A stretch of 64,000 nt of DNA, from positions 560,106 to 624,105 of the forward strand of contig NW_022985068.1 of NCBI RefSeq assembly GCF_010015585.1. Reading direction: 5' to 3'. Source of the stretch: Eremomyces bilateralis CBS 781.70 (Eukaryota; Ascomycota; Dothideomycetes; Eremomycetales; Eremomycetaceae). Below are positions 22,238 through 33,177 of this stretch, piece by piece. Within the stretch, counting starts at the first letter, position 1; each line of letters opens with the position of its first letter. The notes beneath the pieces are model-generated. The model saw only the letters and a list, made by a program, of their open reading frames with translations, had not been told where the DNA came from and did not search any database. A program made the position numbers and the translations under genes.

Positions 22238-24018
22238 AGATGGTCTCGCTGTCATTCTTCGACTAGCTTCTATGAAGCTAGATAGCTATCACCTTCCGCG
22301 GCCCGGCGAATTTCACCCGCGAACATACATTGTGGACTGGAGAACTTTGCGGAAACGGAACGACGAGGAGCCCTAAAGGATGCTGTGTTCCGAATTCCGA
22401 TCTACCTCCTGGCGGTCTAGGCGAGGCTTAGCTGCGTCGACAAGCATTTTGCTTGCGTGACGTTTTATCCAGATGGTTGCAAAAGAAAGGCTTCAACAAC
22501 GCCTTGGGCGCATATCCATGATCCAGAGCAGATGAGGATCGGCCTTGAGCATCGCATGTCACGCAAAGCGTACGAATTTCCTCCTAATTGCCATACCAAG
22601 AATGGCCACTTTCATGAATAGTTTAGATACCCATCAGAAATTGATCACTATGAAACCAACCTTTGGGCCAGTCAGCGGGTTGTGCACTCACTACCTAGTC
22701 CATACCCCATGGGTATCCCGCCTTCCATTCCTTTCTACGTTTTAGATACCTATCCCGCTGTTCAGCCGAGCCGCTTGCTGTAGATGACCAGTGTATGGAT
22801 CCAGTTGGTTCCCACTTGTAGCCCATCAGAAGCGATGCGTGGGTCTCAGGTCGTTCAAAGTCCTGCCTTTGCAGTCTGACGCACATAACTCCTCGGCACA
22901 TTCTCGCCTCCCAGTTATCGCTAGGTGTGGTCAAGACTTAGATTTCCCATTTCGTCCTTTTGTGGAGGTTCACGGCCATGTGGGTTAACTGCCAAATCCT
23001 TCTATATCTCCACAGCAGAGCCTTCTCTTGTTACATAGTCAGTGAGTGATGAATATTACTTGATTATGGTGCGATCGAGAGGAACAAAATACAAATGCTA
23101 AGCTTTCTCTAAACCTGGTCAAGTTAGAACCCGACCTCGGTAGTATCGACCCGGAGCTGAGCCTCACTCCACAATCCAATATCGAACATCTTCATCCTAA
23201 CCTAATTAGGCCCGCCTCCTGGGGACAACCCTTGACCTTGCAATCCATCTGTCTCCGTCACCTTGATTAAAAATGAACGAGGAAGGAATCTCTCAATTAT
23301 AACGCAATCCTGCGTCCACGATCCGTGGCCTTGGTCCAAATAAGCAAACGCCATAAATCTGTGACGCAACTTGGCTACTCTGGGCAAAGAGCGGCGCACC
23401 AGGATGAATTACCTTGATGATATCAAATGAGCTTCGCATTTCTGTTTCTTACATACCGGTCCGCCCGGATACGCCCCACACAAGAGCATGGAGGACTCGC
23501 AGTTTCTGATAGCCTAACTGGTCAGCCGCGGGGCCCCTCATAGTTGTGGACTGTGGAGTGTGGACTCTCTCCATGGCTTCCAAGATTCCCCTGCACCCTT
23601 CGATGCCTCGCTAACAAGGTAAGTAGATGAAGCGGTACCAGAGAGTGCCCCGAATTCCGCCCTGGAGACTACAATGTAGTGGCCAGTGTTATGGATGATG
23701 GCTAGGTAGGAAGCTGGATGGTAGTTCCCTGGCTGTCTTCTTCATAATGCCTTGCAATTTGTACCTGCATCTCTCCCAGACATACTACAGCCGTCAAACA
23801 GGGAGGCGATATATGATAGACCCGCAATAGAGTAGTCGTGGAGATACACGCATACACGCCGCGGACATCCGTTAAATCCTATGGTGTGCCCTCTTTCATC
23901 GAGCATCTTCTCATTCTTGACAGACGCTTTCCTCTCATTCCAAAGTCCGTCTCTTTCTCAATACTACTCTCCATTTTGTCTTTAGCCCTAGTGAGAATTA
24001 ATTCATACATCTTCAACT
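22238..24018. other. Long intergenic region
   Basis: About 1.8 kb with no convincing gene between the ING gene and the channel gene. It should hold the ING 3' UTR and the channel promoter. Short open frames are present on both strands but none has recognisable composition, signal peptide or splice structure. Confidence 0.5.
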
Positions 24019-25226
24019 ATGTTGGACGGATCACCTGGACGTGGCGTCATGGAGTTGGGAGTAACAGAAGCGGTTCAGAAGCATGTCCACCGTCATGTAA
24101 TCGAGAGGCATCCTGTTACCCAAAGACGCCTGGCTTTCGAACATTCCAGGCCCAGGCTTCTGCGAGAAATGGCAGCTGAAGCAACCGGAGTGTTTATCTA
24201 CGGTACGAATGACCGTTAGAAACACCAAAGCACACTGAATGTACTGACTGAGTGGAACAGTCTATCCCGGGATTGCATCTACCGCCTCATTTACGCTCAA
24301 TCACATGGAAGCCCAATTCAGTTCGATCTTCCAGATCGGCTGGGCGTACGCACTTGGCATAGCGTTTGCTATCATCACTTCTGCTGCAACATCGGGTGGT
24401 CATTTCAGTCCGGTATGACCTTAACTTAATCAACGACGCGCTCGGACTCGAGCCTAACAATCTTAAACAGGGTATCACGCTTTCCCTCGCTATCTTTCGT
24501 GGCTTCCCTTGGAAGAAAGTCCCCTTCTACATCGCTGCCCAGATTTTCGGTGCTTTCCTCGCTGGTGTCCTCTTAATGGGACAATACCACGAGCAAATCT
24601 CTCTGTACGCGGCGACGACCACGAAGGCCGGTCTGGGCACTGTATTCAATGGAGGCCCAGCCAGCATTTTGGTCACTCTGCCTATGCCAACCCAGACTAA
24701 CCAAGGATCTCTCGTCCTGATCGAGTTCTTCGTCGATACTTTCTTGGTAAGTTGGTATTTCCGATCGATCGCCGCTGGCAATGGAGAGAGAACCTGGTAC
24801 TAACGCTCACAGGGCCTGGTTATCTGGTCTGTCCTCGACCCTGGCAACCCGTTCATTCATCCAGCTGGCGCCCCCTTCGTTGTTGGTCTTGCATACGCTG
24901 CTATGATCTGGGGCTTCGCTCCCGCCACCATCTCGACGAACATGGCTCGTGATCTCGGTTGTCGCCTCGCCGCCGCCGTCTTCTACGGATGGGATGTTTT
25001 CAGCTACATGAACTACTCGTGGATCTCCATCATCATCAACATCCCGGCCACGTTGGTTGCCGTGTCTTACTATGAGGTTGTGATGCGTGATAGTTTGGAT
25101 CGAATCGCGAAGGGCGTCACTCGACATGAGAGCGGAGACGAGGGCTTGTACCGCCATCTGAGCAAGACTGGCAAACTTGACCGTCCGCAGCAAGATGAGT
25201 ATAGTGAATTTAGCTCAAAGTCATAG
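24019..25226 (+). CDS. Aquaporin / MIP-family channel with altered NPA motifs
   Basis: Exons are 24019-24202, 24261-24412, 24471-24746 and 24813-25226, giving 341 residues. Six membrane helices and two re-entrant loops are visible. Loop B reads SGGHFSPGITLSLA where NPA is expected (SPG), and loop E reads STNMARDLGCRL where NPARD is expected (NMARD). The Asn before the second half-helix and the Arg of the ar/R filter are kept. The C-terminal tail is hydrophilic (MRDSLDRIAKG and onward). The family moves water, glycerol or other small neutral solutes across membranes. The altered first NPA lacks the usual Asn, so selectivity cannot be predicted. It is probably in a fungal subgroup separate from classic Fps1-type glycerol channels. 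Confidence 0.9.
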
Positions 25227-25462
25227 GCGCTTTGTTTGAATCAGGCTTGGCTACAGAGCTCAGTCTAGGAGTGTAAATGGATGCGACTGCAAACATAGGC
25301 ATCGCACCAGATAGAGAGAAGAATGGCGCAATATTGATGGGAAGACTGGTGAGAAGATGTTCCTGTATGTATATAGTTTTCTGAACTGTCTCGGTGTTGA
25401 CTCGGCAAATTTAATTCTAGAGGCGATGGACTCGTTTTCGCGTGGACGTGACAGTGTGACTA

Positions 25463-28100
25463 TCAAATGCTGATTTTGTTGACAAGTGGGGCAAAGCCTA
25501 TTGCTTTGGCATTAGGGCAAAATATGTCAGTCACACTCTTAAAATGCAAGCACTTCAGAGCGAATGGTATATCCTTTGCTAGATTGGATTCTGTCAGGGA
25601 GGATATGACGGTGCCCATGAATTCCATGTCGACGACACGGCTGGAAGCTCCGACCTCAACTTCTCTGGCTATCCCCAAGCCATGCTGTAATCTGATCGAA
25701 CCTTTAGCCAATGCAACCAGACATGCCAATACTAAAGCTACGTACCTTTCAGCTCGCCAAGCTTGATTTCTTCCTCTCGCTCCAATTTATCCTCGGTGAG
25801 CTTGTCCAAGTTCTCCAGACGATGCGGCAGTGTCTCTGAGCCAATGAATACCAATTGTGTCAGCTCGTAATGTAGATGAGTCGGCTGCAGAGGAAGATAT
25901 TCCTTGCCATCGAACTGTAAACATAGTATGGTGGACATGGGATATTCGGATCTTTGCGACAACCACCATTGAGCCACATTGTTGCACTCTTGCCTTCTGT
26001 TGCAGTTCAGGATATTGTGACTTGGTCGCCAGCATATACGGGAGGTGTGTCACACCACCGCTTCTAACCAGCGCGTAGGGCACCTTCTCCTACGAGATAG
26101 CAGCGGCGTTTGTCCAGCCGCACTTCTCCTTGCTCATGCCCTTGGCCTTCCTCGAATGATAGGCGGTCCGCATCATCACCGTGTTCCATCCAATGACACA
26201 GGTCATCCATGGGAGCGCACGCACGCTCAACGTCGGCCATCCACCAATTGTCCAGATAGTACAGTAACGGACGACGAGGGATCGTTATAACAGTATTCCT
26301 CGACTGGTCGTCCAGAGACTTGGGATGCCACCGCTGCCAGGCCGCAAGACGATCATGGTCTCGCGGAAGTTGCCATAACTAACTTCGCGACGGAGGAAGA
26401 AGTAAACGATACCACGTTGAAGGATGAAATCGTAGTTTTCTGGCTTTCCAAAATCGCTGGTTATCGTCAGTGATTTGGCATCGATCCACTGTTGGAGTCT
26501 CTTGGGTACAAGACTAGATTCGTCCCTCTCATTTCGCTTATGCGTTGCGGACGGCGTTTGAGGGATCGATGGGGAGCACTTACATATGGTCTATCCCGTC
26601 ATGTGCAACCTCGACGGCTTTAGAGTACCAAGACACGCTTGCATCGTGGATGTCATTACCAACCGGAGGCACAAAGGATTGACCACCTCCTCTTTCCCGA
26701 GCCATCATTGCCTAGAATTGGATTGTCGAATACGTCCATGAGTTGACTAGCAATGCCTTTTGCCGTGAGTTGCCTCGGCTTGTGGAAGTCCTTCAATTAC
26801 GGAACGGGAATCTCTTGATTTAGGGGTTGACTGGGCGCGCTTGCTGTTTGCGACTGATAAGCGCGGTTCGCCGATGCTGCATGTTGGTCGAGGTCCGCTT
26901 CTGCGAGCATGATCCGCCCGAAAAGACTCTTATTAGCGGCTGCTGGTCGAGTGGAATCAAGAGCCTCCTGTGCAGGTAAGATCAGTCCAACACCTCCTTT
27001 GTTGGCGATTCGGGCAGAATCTAGCGGAGGGGTCTCATCTAGCGAGTTTTTCGCGGTGTTTGTCTTAGTTTTCAAGTCTTCGACAATGCATTTGGCATCG
27101 GACAGCTCTGCCTTGGAGAGCTTTCGCCGAATCTCGGATGTTCTGCGATCGGGTTTGTCGTCATAAGGCGAACCATCGTATGAACCGTCGGAAAACAGGG
27201 AGTCATGGCTTCGGGTTTCGAAATCGACCTTTGTGTGATGTTTTCATTTTTCCTCTTCTTTTTCTATGAGGCTATTGAGCATCTCGATGCGCTCATTGTC
27301 TTCTGCTCTAACAAGTCTGTCAAGCATTTCGACGCATAGCGCAAGACCTTGGAAGGTTGGAGTGGGCATGCCCTCGATGTAAAGAGACGGCATGTACTCC
27401 TATGGGATCGGCTCAAGTTCCTCTGCTCTTCTCAATGCCCCTATTATCTGGTCTGGTATAGGACCATATTCAGTGCGACCTGTCAACAGATTCTGCACTT
27501 TCCGCAGTTCCGTATAAATGGCACCAAGGTCTGTCATCAGAATTACTTCCTGGGGAGTCTTGATCTTGATCTTGAGCCTAGTTTTTTTTGATCTTCAAAG
27601 GTGCCGGTTCGTCTATTGATAATTACGACTTGTTTTCCTGCTCTTGTTGGATGACCCCCTCCGAATCATCCACCGGCTGTCTGTATCCGCAGTCGCGGGT
27701 AGTAGGTGTATCATGTAGGATTATTCCGGGATGCGCCATGAACCCATTGTTTTTGGAAAGACCTAGTAGTCGTGAGGTTCTAATTCCGCTTTAACGCTGC
27801 GATCTTTCCCATCGGCTCCGAACGGCCATTCTTGGGTGCGTGATTGCACAAGGTTTCTCCGCTCTCCTGGGTAATCAAATTCATTGTCACTGTTGTCGCT
27901 GCCCTCACCAGCATCGTGTGATGGCTGTTCGAGCACTTGGAAAGCTTCTCCCGGCTCCTCGCCGCGCTGCAACCAGCCGCGCGGATCGTCTGATCATATT
28001 GAAGGTAGCTTGCAAAATGAACAAGTTTAGCGTTCCTCTTCTCCAGATTCCGCCCAGTTCTGAATATCACCAGTCGAAGACGTTTGGCGCATCCCATGGC
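25463..28100 (-). pseudogene. Decayed gene of unknown family
   Basis: A coherent minus-strand frame runs from an ATG at 27537 to about 26660 but has three in-frame stops: TAG at 27402-27400, TGA at 27246-27244 and TAA at 26799-26797. Its translation looks protein-like throughout (for example GAIYTELRKVQNLLTGRTEY, then PTFQGLALCVEMLDRLVRAE and DETPPLDSARIANKGGVGLI). Further protein-like pieces follow in shifting frames: QSFVPPVGNDIHDASVSWYS near 26690-26600, FGKPENYDFILQRGIVYFFL near 26450, and ENLDKLTEDKLEREEEIKL near 25770. Small segments up to 28,100 may belong to the same gene. I do not recognise the family. Unpredicted introns could explain some breaks but not stops within the continuous first frame. 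Confidence 0.5.
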
Positions 28101-28354
28101 TACCCTGTTTATTACAAAGGAGCTGAATCACATCCAAATCATGTCTTGAGACAATGAACAATGAAATTTGTGATACAGGCCTGCAAACAGACGGCATCGG
28201 CCAAAGGAATGTCCAATGAGAGCCGATACAGTGAGCTCACATTCCAATGGAACAATGCGTTTATCCTTGCGAACGCATACATACCACCGTACCATGTCGT
28301 CGCTGGTACCGAGAACGATCCAATCTGAACTCCGAAGGATGGAAGGCTGGCCCA

Positions 28355-29311
28355 TCATCCTCCAAAGACATCTTGTTTCTGTATATATTCAATGATCGCC
28401 TCTCCAACCCCATCTGGACTGGGCTTCAGGGCAGAAACATGGGGTTCGAAATTGAATTCCTTCAATAGATAATCCCTCGTCGTAGGACCGATAGTTGCAA
28501 TCAATGTTCTCATCCCGAGCGAGGACATCTTTGAAGGGATATCTGGGTTGCATTTTCCTGACTCGTTCAGTAGACCCAACCCGTCAAGCATAGCGTGGCA
28601 GCCAGTAGGAGAGAACACAACCACCCACTGCATGGATACACCATTTGCTGAATGCTCATGACATAATGCACTAAAGTCAGAGCGGAATGATTCCATCTCT
28701 TTGGTCTTGTAGACAACCACCTCGTCAAGCTGACATCGTCGATCGACGCTCAGACTGGGGTCTTGCAACGCCTTGGGAATGATGTCCCCGCGCTTCTCGC
28801 CGACTAGAAAGAGGAGCGGGCGCTTCGATAAGCCTTGGACACGTCCATTGTAGTCTTCGAGGATGAATGGTGAGAGAACCTCCCCACTACCCGTTTCTTC
28901 GCCCAGAATTGGACAGGGCAAATCCAGAGCTCTTAATCCGCGGGCTGTAGCCGGTCCAACAGCATATAACGGCAAGTCTGCGGGAAGCAACTTCTCGACG
29001 TCACATCCACTGGTCCGAACCTCGCCAACGACCTTCGTGAAGAATTCCACTGCTCTTTGCGACGTGAATATGATGCCTCCATAGCTCTTCTCCGTACCCT
29101 GATTGGTTGCAACGAGGCTACCTGCCTCTACCAATGCCTTGATACTGCGGAAGGATTCGTCGTTGAACTTGTGTTCCAACACGGGGACAAATATAGGTTG
29201 AAAGCGGCTATTTTCCGCGTTCAAGAAGAGATCGAGGTAGCTATCGTGTGGCGTTGACTTGGTCTTGAGCAGCAGCACGGGGACGCCTCGCGTTCCATCA
29301 AAATCCGCCAT
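28355..29311 (-). CDS. HEM4: Uroporphyrinogen-III synthase
   Basis: A single exon encodes 318 residues. The enzyme closes hydroxymethylbilane with inversion of ring D to give uroporphyrinogen III in the cytosol, a step of haem and sirohaem synthesis. Family signs are VPVLLLKTKSTPHDSYLDLF at the start, GGIIFTSQRAVEFF, LPLYAVGPATARGLRAL, the central FLVGEKRGDIIPKAL, DEVVVYKT, and VFSPTGCHAMLDGLG. The closing IATIGPTTRDYLLKEFNFEP with SPDGVGEAIIEYI is the usual end of the two-domain fold. The length is a little above the bacterial enzyme and fits fungal ones. It is divergent from ERV1 with only 275 bp between the start codons. Confidence 0.95.
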   Translation of the reverse strand: MADFDGTRGVPVLLLKTKSTPHDSYLDLFLNAENSRFQPIFVPVLEHKFNDESFRSIKALVEAGSLVATNQGTEKSYGGIIFTSQRAVEFFTKVVGEVRTSGCDVEKLLPADLPLYAVGPATARGLRALDLPCPILGEETGSGEVLSPFILEDYNGRVQGLSKRPLLFLVGEKRGDIIPKALQDPSLSVDRRCQLDEVVVYKTKEMESFRSDFSALCHEHSANGVSMQWVVVFSPTGCHAMLDGLGLLNESGKCNPDIPSKMSSLGMRTLIATIGPTTRDYLLKEFNFEPHVSALKPSPDGVGEAIIEYIQKQDVFGG

Positions 29312-29586
29312 TTTAGATCGATCGGATTAATTCCACATTTGATGATGCACGTGGGCTTTGGTTTTTGAAAGATCGGTTTTACTTTGAAGCCGCAAATCGA
29401 TTTCTCTAGCGGGATCGGCGCGGGATCCCGGTCGACATGATGCCGAAGCCAGGATTACGAAAGCCCAGAAGCTTGCCTATTCCGCGCCATCCATGTCCAT
29501 GAAGACGTCCTCGAAATTATGAGCTTACAAACAGCATAAAAATCTATCCTATCCACTGCATTTGCAAAGCCTAAGAGCGTCACAAG
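29312..29586. promoter_or_regulatory. Compact divergent promoter HEM4 / ERV1
   Basis: Only 275 bp separate the two start codons, so both promoters must share this space. A CACGTG box lies at 29348-29353. Both products act in metal or redox cofactor pathways linked to mitochondria, which makes joint control plausible but unproven. Confidence 0.5.
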
Positions 29587-30243
29587 ATGTCCTCTACAAG
29601 AGACACAAAAGAGCCAACAAACTCTTCGGAGGATCATCCTTCTACAGCCGCATTACCCAAGGGTGTGGTTCTCGGTCCCGATGGCAAACCGTAAGCTATG
29701 CGACCATGAAACCACCATTTCAATCACTAACCTCGATTACTTTCTAGATGCCGAACTTGTACCCCTTTTGCTTCATGGAAAGCCATGATGGCGAGTGACA
29801 AGCCCTCCTCGCCTTCCACTATCTCGACGCCGTCCACGTCACCGACCAGATCCACATCCACATCCGCGACTTCCTTCGCTGCAGAGGAACCTCCCTCCGA
29901 TTGCCCTCCTGACGTCGCCCAACTTGGTCGCAGCACCTGGACGCTCCTCCACGCGCTCACGGCCTCCTACCCGACCTCCCCCTCCCCAACCACGCAGACC
30001 AGCGCGCTGACCTTTGTCACGACGCTGTCCCAGCTCTACCCCTGTTGGCACTGCGCGGGGGATTTCCGCGCATGGATGAGCCGGCCCGGGAACGCGCCGC
30101 GGGTGAAGAGCAGAGCGGAGTTCGGGCAGTGGATGTGTGAGGCGCATAACGAGGTGAATCGGAAACTGGGTAAGGATGAGTTCGATTGTGGGAAGTGGGA
30201 GGAGCGGTGGCGGACGGGGTGGAAGGATGGACGGTGTGATTAG
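29587..30243 (+). CDS. ERV1: FAD-linked sulfhydryl oxidase of the mitochondrial intermembrane space
   Basis: Exons are 29587-29690 and 29748-30243, giving 199 residues. The N-terminal part carries a shuttle cysteine pair CRTC in GPDGKPCRTCTPFASWK. A Ser/Thr/Pro linker follows, then the FAD-binding helical domain with LGRSTWTLLHALTASYP, the active-site CWHC in QLYPCWHCAGDF, and the HNEVNRKLGK flavin-contact part with a final structural Cys (FDCGKW). Erv1 reoxidises Mia40 during import of intermembrane-space proteins and passes electrons to cytochrome c. The shuttle CxxC and no secretory signal favour Erv1 over the ER paralogue Erv2. The GTAAGC...CTAAC...CTAG intron joins KP to CRTC in phase. 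Confidence 0.95.
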
Positions 30244-31048
30244 TGGAGGAGAAAGACCAGGGGGATTGTCTGCGGATATTTGAGTGTGGGTATGTATGCT
30301 ACGAAAAGGTTGAGGGGATTGGACGACCTTCACTCTCGCATTGGGTAAGGGGTATTCCTCTTACGTTGCATGGGCTGGGCGTTGTGCGATGGGCATTAGA
30401 TGGGCATATGGCGGAGTTTAGATTTGTGTAAATACTGTATCATGATCAGTGGGAATTCCTCTCAAACGTTAATATTGAACAGCGTCCTGTTTGACCTGTG
30501 CTATCTAAACATCTGCGTCCGGGCCCAACATGTGACGAGTTTCGAAGGTATGCTTATTTGACTGCCGAGCCGCGATAGAGGGTGAAGAAATAGAGCAATT
30601 GATAGGTCTTCTCGACATGGCACACGGATACTGTCAAGTACAGCTGGAAAGGCGCCTTTGGAGTATTGAGATGATCTACACCGTTGCGGCAACGGATGGT
30701 GATTTGTAAATAGTGTTCGGATCAAAGGACTTTTTAGGGCTCCCAGGAGCTTATAATTTTGCTCTTTTACTGGGCGTTGTTCCCTTTTTGTTGCTCCACC
30801 ACTGGGTAGAAGCAAGATAGAGCAAATGAGGTGTTCGAGAAGTACCAAGAATGGGACGTCCGAGAGGTACTAAGGATGAGGGGAGGAAACGGTACTTTGG
30901 TAGGGGACATGGGAGGTCACCGGTTTGGGTCCGGTCAGTGCCCTTTCTGTATTTTTGTTTAATGTCTTTGTTTCAAGAAAAATCATTGATTGCTCCGATT
31001 CCGATGTACTCATAATCAAACTAACAAAATCAATGTAATGGAAATAAC
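30244..31048. other. Convergent intergenic region ERV1 / antizyme
   Basis: About 800 bp with the two 3' UTRs. No gene is seen in either strand. Confidence 0.5.
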
Positions 31049-32210
31049 TTAAACGTCTATGCCCAAGAACACCCAGCGATCGCTGATGATATCATCCGAA
31101 TGAGTCCAGTCCACAAGGGTGGTGGGCTCGAAGCCTACCCAGCCCAGGTCGCGCATGAGGTGCTTCATTGATGCGGGGTCTGCGGTGCGGTCCAGGCAAA
31201 CGTTAAGCCGTAGACAGGAAATGGCAGGTTGATCGCAGAGCTCGAGGAGAGCCATGAGACTGTACACGAGTCAATACACGAACCGAAAGGGGTAGGATAC
31301 TTGGTGAGACTTACCCAGGCTTGAGATCGGTCCCAACGACTCCGTCATCAAAGAAGACAAACAACGCCCTCTGATCGCCGTCGCCAACGACAAAACCCCT
31401 GAACTGGAGACCACCAGAATAATCCCACATCTCCACCCACTGCCTCACTTGCCCATGCTCCATGAACGCTCGATCCGCCCGCACGCTACTCAACGCCGGT
31501 GACCCCTCTTCCGAAAAATCCGACCCAGTCGAAAGTGAATAACTCCGCGACGTTTCCATCGCCATACCCGAAGAAGACGTTGTCATTAAACTGGAAGTCG
31601 TGTCTACGCTCGATGATACAGCGCAGACCGAAGTATATGGCACACCCATCGCCAGTGAGTCCTGCTTGACGTTGTTCCCCTCACCAAGGAAAACAGCCTG
31701 CAGTGTCCCACAGAAGAGTCTCTCACACTCTTCCGCAATAGTGTATGCGGCAGCAGCCCCTCCCGCTCGATTCCTGCCATCCGATGCGTGTCGTCCATTC
31801 GTCAGCTCCGCGTGGGCAGCGTGCTTGGCAGCGGAGTGAACGACGACGCCGGAATCGTGGCGGGCGGCAAGAAGGGGGCTACGCGGTGGTGACGGTGTTC
31901 CCTGAAGCGGACAAGTCAGTAACTGCGGCTCGGTACCAAACGAATCGGGTGAGGGGTAGGAAGGGTTAGATAGAAGAGACGTACCGAGCCGACCTCAGGA
32001 ACACCAATCAGCCCCCCCGGCCCCGGTAGAGGAATAGTGGAAGCCCTTGAGCGCCATGGAGGGAACGTCGACGACGTAGCAGCTCGCGAGGAAGTTCAAC
32101 GGGACCGGGCTGCCCGACATGTCCGACCTGTTGGAGTGGCCATCGAGCTGATTTCCTCCACGACTACTACTAATACTATCGTAAATTGAAGATTGATTGG
32201 GGATCGCCAT
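31049..32210 (-). CDS. OAZ: Ornithine decarboxylase antizyme, expressed by +1 ribosomal frameshifting
   Basis: The first frame runs from ATG 32210 to 31998 (71 codons) and stops at TGA 31997-31995 after TCC. Skipping one base (31997) opens the +1 frame 31996-31985, which joins exons 31901-31315 and 31259-31049 for a product of 340 residues. The +1 part holds the antizyme domain: YTIAEECERLFCGTLQAVFL, later GLMALLELCDQPA, LNVCLDR and LMRDLGWVGFEPTTL. Introns are 83 nt (GTACGT...CAG) and 55 nt (GTAAGT...CAG). Antizyme binds ornithine decarboxylase monomers, delivers them to the proteasome without ubiquitin and blocks polyamine uptake. In the family polyamines stimulate the frameshift, closing a feedback loop. 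Regulation here is inferred from the family. Confidence 0.9.
31995..32000 (-). promoter_or_regulatory. Programmed +1 frameshift site TCC TGA
   Basis: The last sense codon of the antizyme first frame is TCC (32000-31998), followed by the stop TGA (31997-31995). The preceding residues are GGADWCS. Reading on from GAG at 31996 opens the frame of the conserved domain. UCC-UGA is a known antizyme shift site, where the slow stop codon in the A site lets the P-site tRNA slip by +1. Confidence 0.88.
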
Positions 32211-33177
32211 GACTGTGTTGTTCTGCCAGGGTTGTGGCTTTCGATATGTGCTCGATGAGAGATGTTCGTCGACGGTCGGTCGATTGGTGGCGATGAGAGC
32301 TGGAGTCGTAGATAGATTGCAGAGGGCAGTCGATGATGGATTCGAACGGTAGATTTAGGAGCAAGCTCGATAGGTTTTTAAGGACGTATGATGGTTTAAT
32401 GTGTTGTCTGTTACGGTGGTGTGGTGGTTGTGGATTCGTGGAGGGGAGGGAGCAAGTCAAGCGGGAGCACTTGACTTGAATTATTGAAACGCTCCGGAGA
32501 AGTCTCTCATGGGTCACCTGACCAGTCCCGCACAAGGTCTTGGTGACACTCTTGGCCAAATCCATATCCGAACGGTGAGACATTTGATGCATCCTGGAAA
32601 ACATGTTATAAGTATTTAGTATTACGACAAAGCACCTGATTATAATATTGGTTTCCAATATGGGCATCTGTACCACTTTCAAACAAAGGGCACAGTCAGA
32701 ATTATAAAGAACATGCATTGATGACTCTCTCATCGTTCATGCTGAGGAGCATTGTATTATACTAACTACAAGCTGCCTACCCATATTTGCTATTCGCTAG
32801 GTATTTACAAAGCAACAAGACGCACCCTCTGGAACAAGAGGACGTTTCCTGTCCCCTTCCGCAGAGGGGTCGATCGTAAGACTGGGCGGAGAGCAAAGCT
32901 GTCACCCGACGAACCCGAGCAGCTCTTGATGCAGGGCTGATATTGTGAACATGCCACATCCGTAAAACGTCCGCGATGGGCGCCAATTCGAACCCAAAAC
33001 ATCCTCTAGCGCCGTACCATGCATCCGTAGGGTAGTCCGTTCCCCGAACTCCATCAGTGATATGCGGAGCGGAAGGGATATGAGGCCGCGTTCTCAGATA
33101 TTGAGATGTGTCCGGTAGGGCCAGGGGAAACCTTTCTACTTCCCCGTTTCTGGTGTTTCCTGTTGTCGAGCGTGCTC
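32211..33177. other. Intergenic region between antizyme and MPE1
   Basis: This holds the antizyme promoter and leader and the MPE1 3' UTR. Several open frames cross it on the minus strand (for example 32176-32733 and 32777-33181) but none looks real. Confidence 0.5.
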
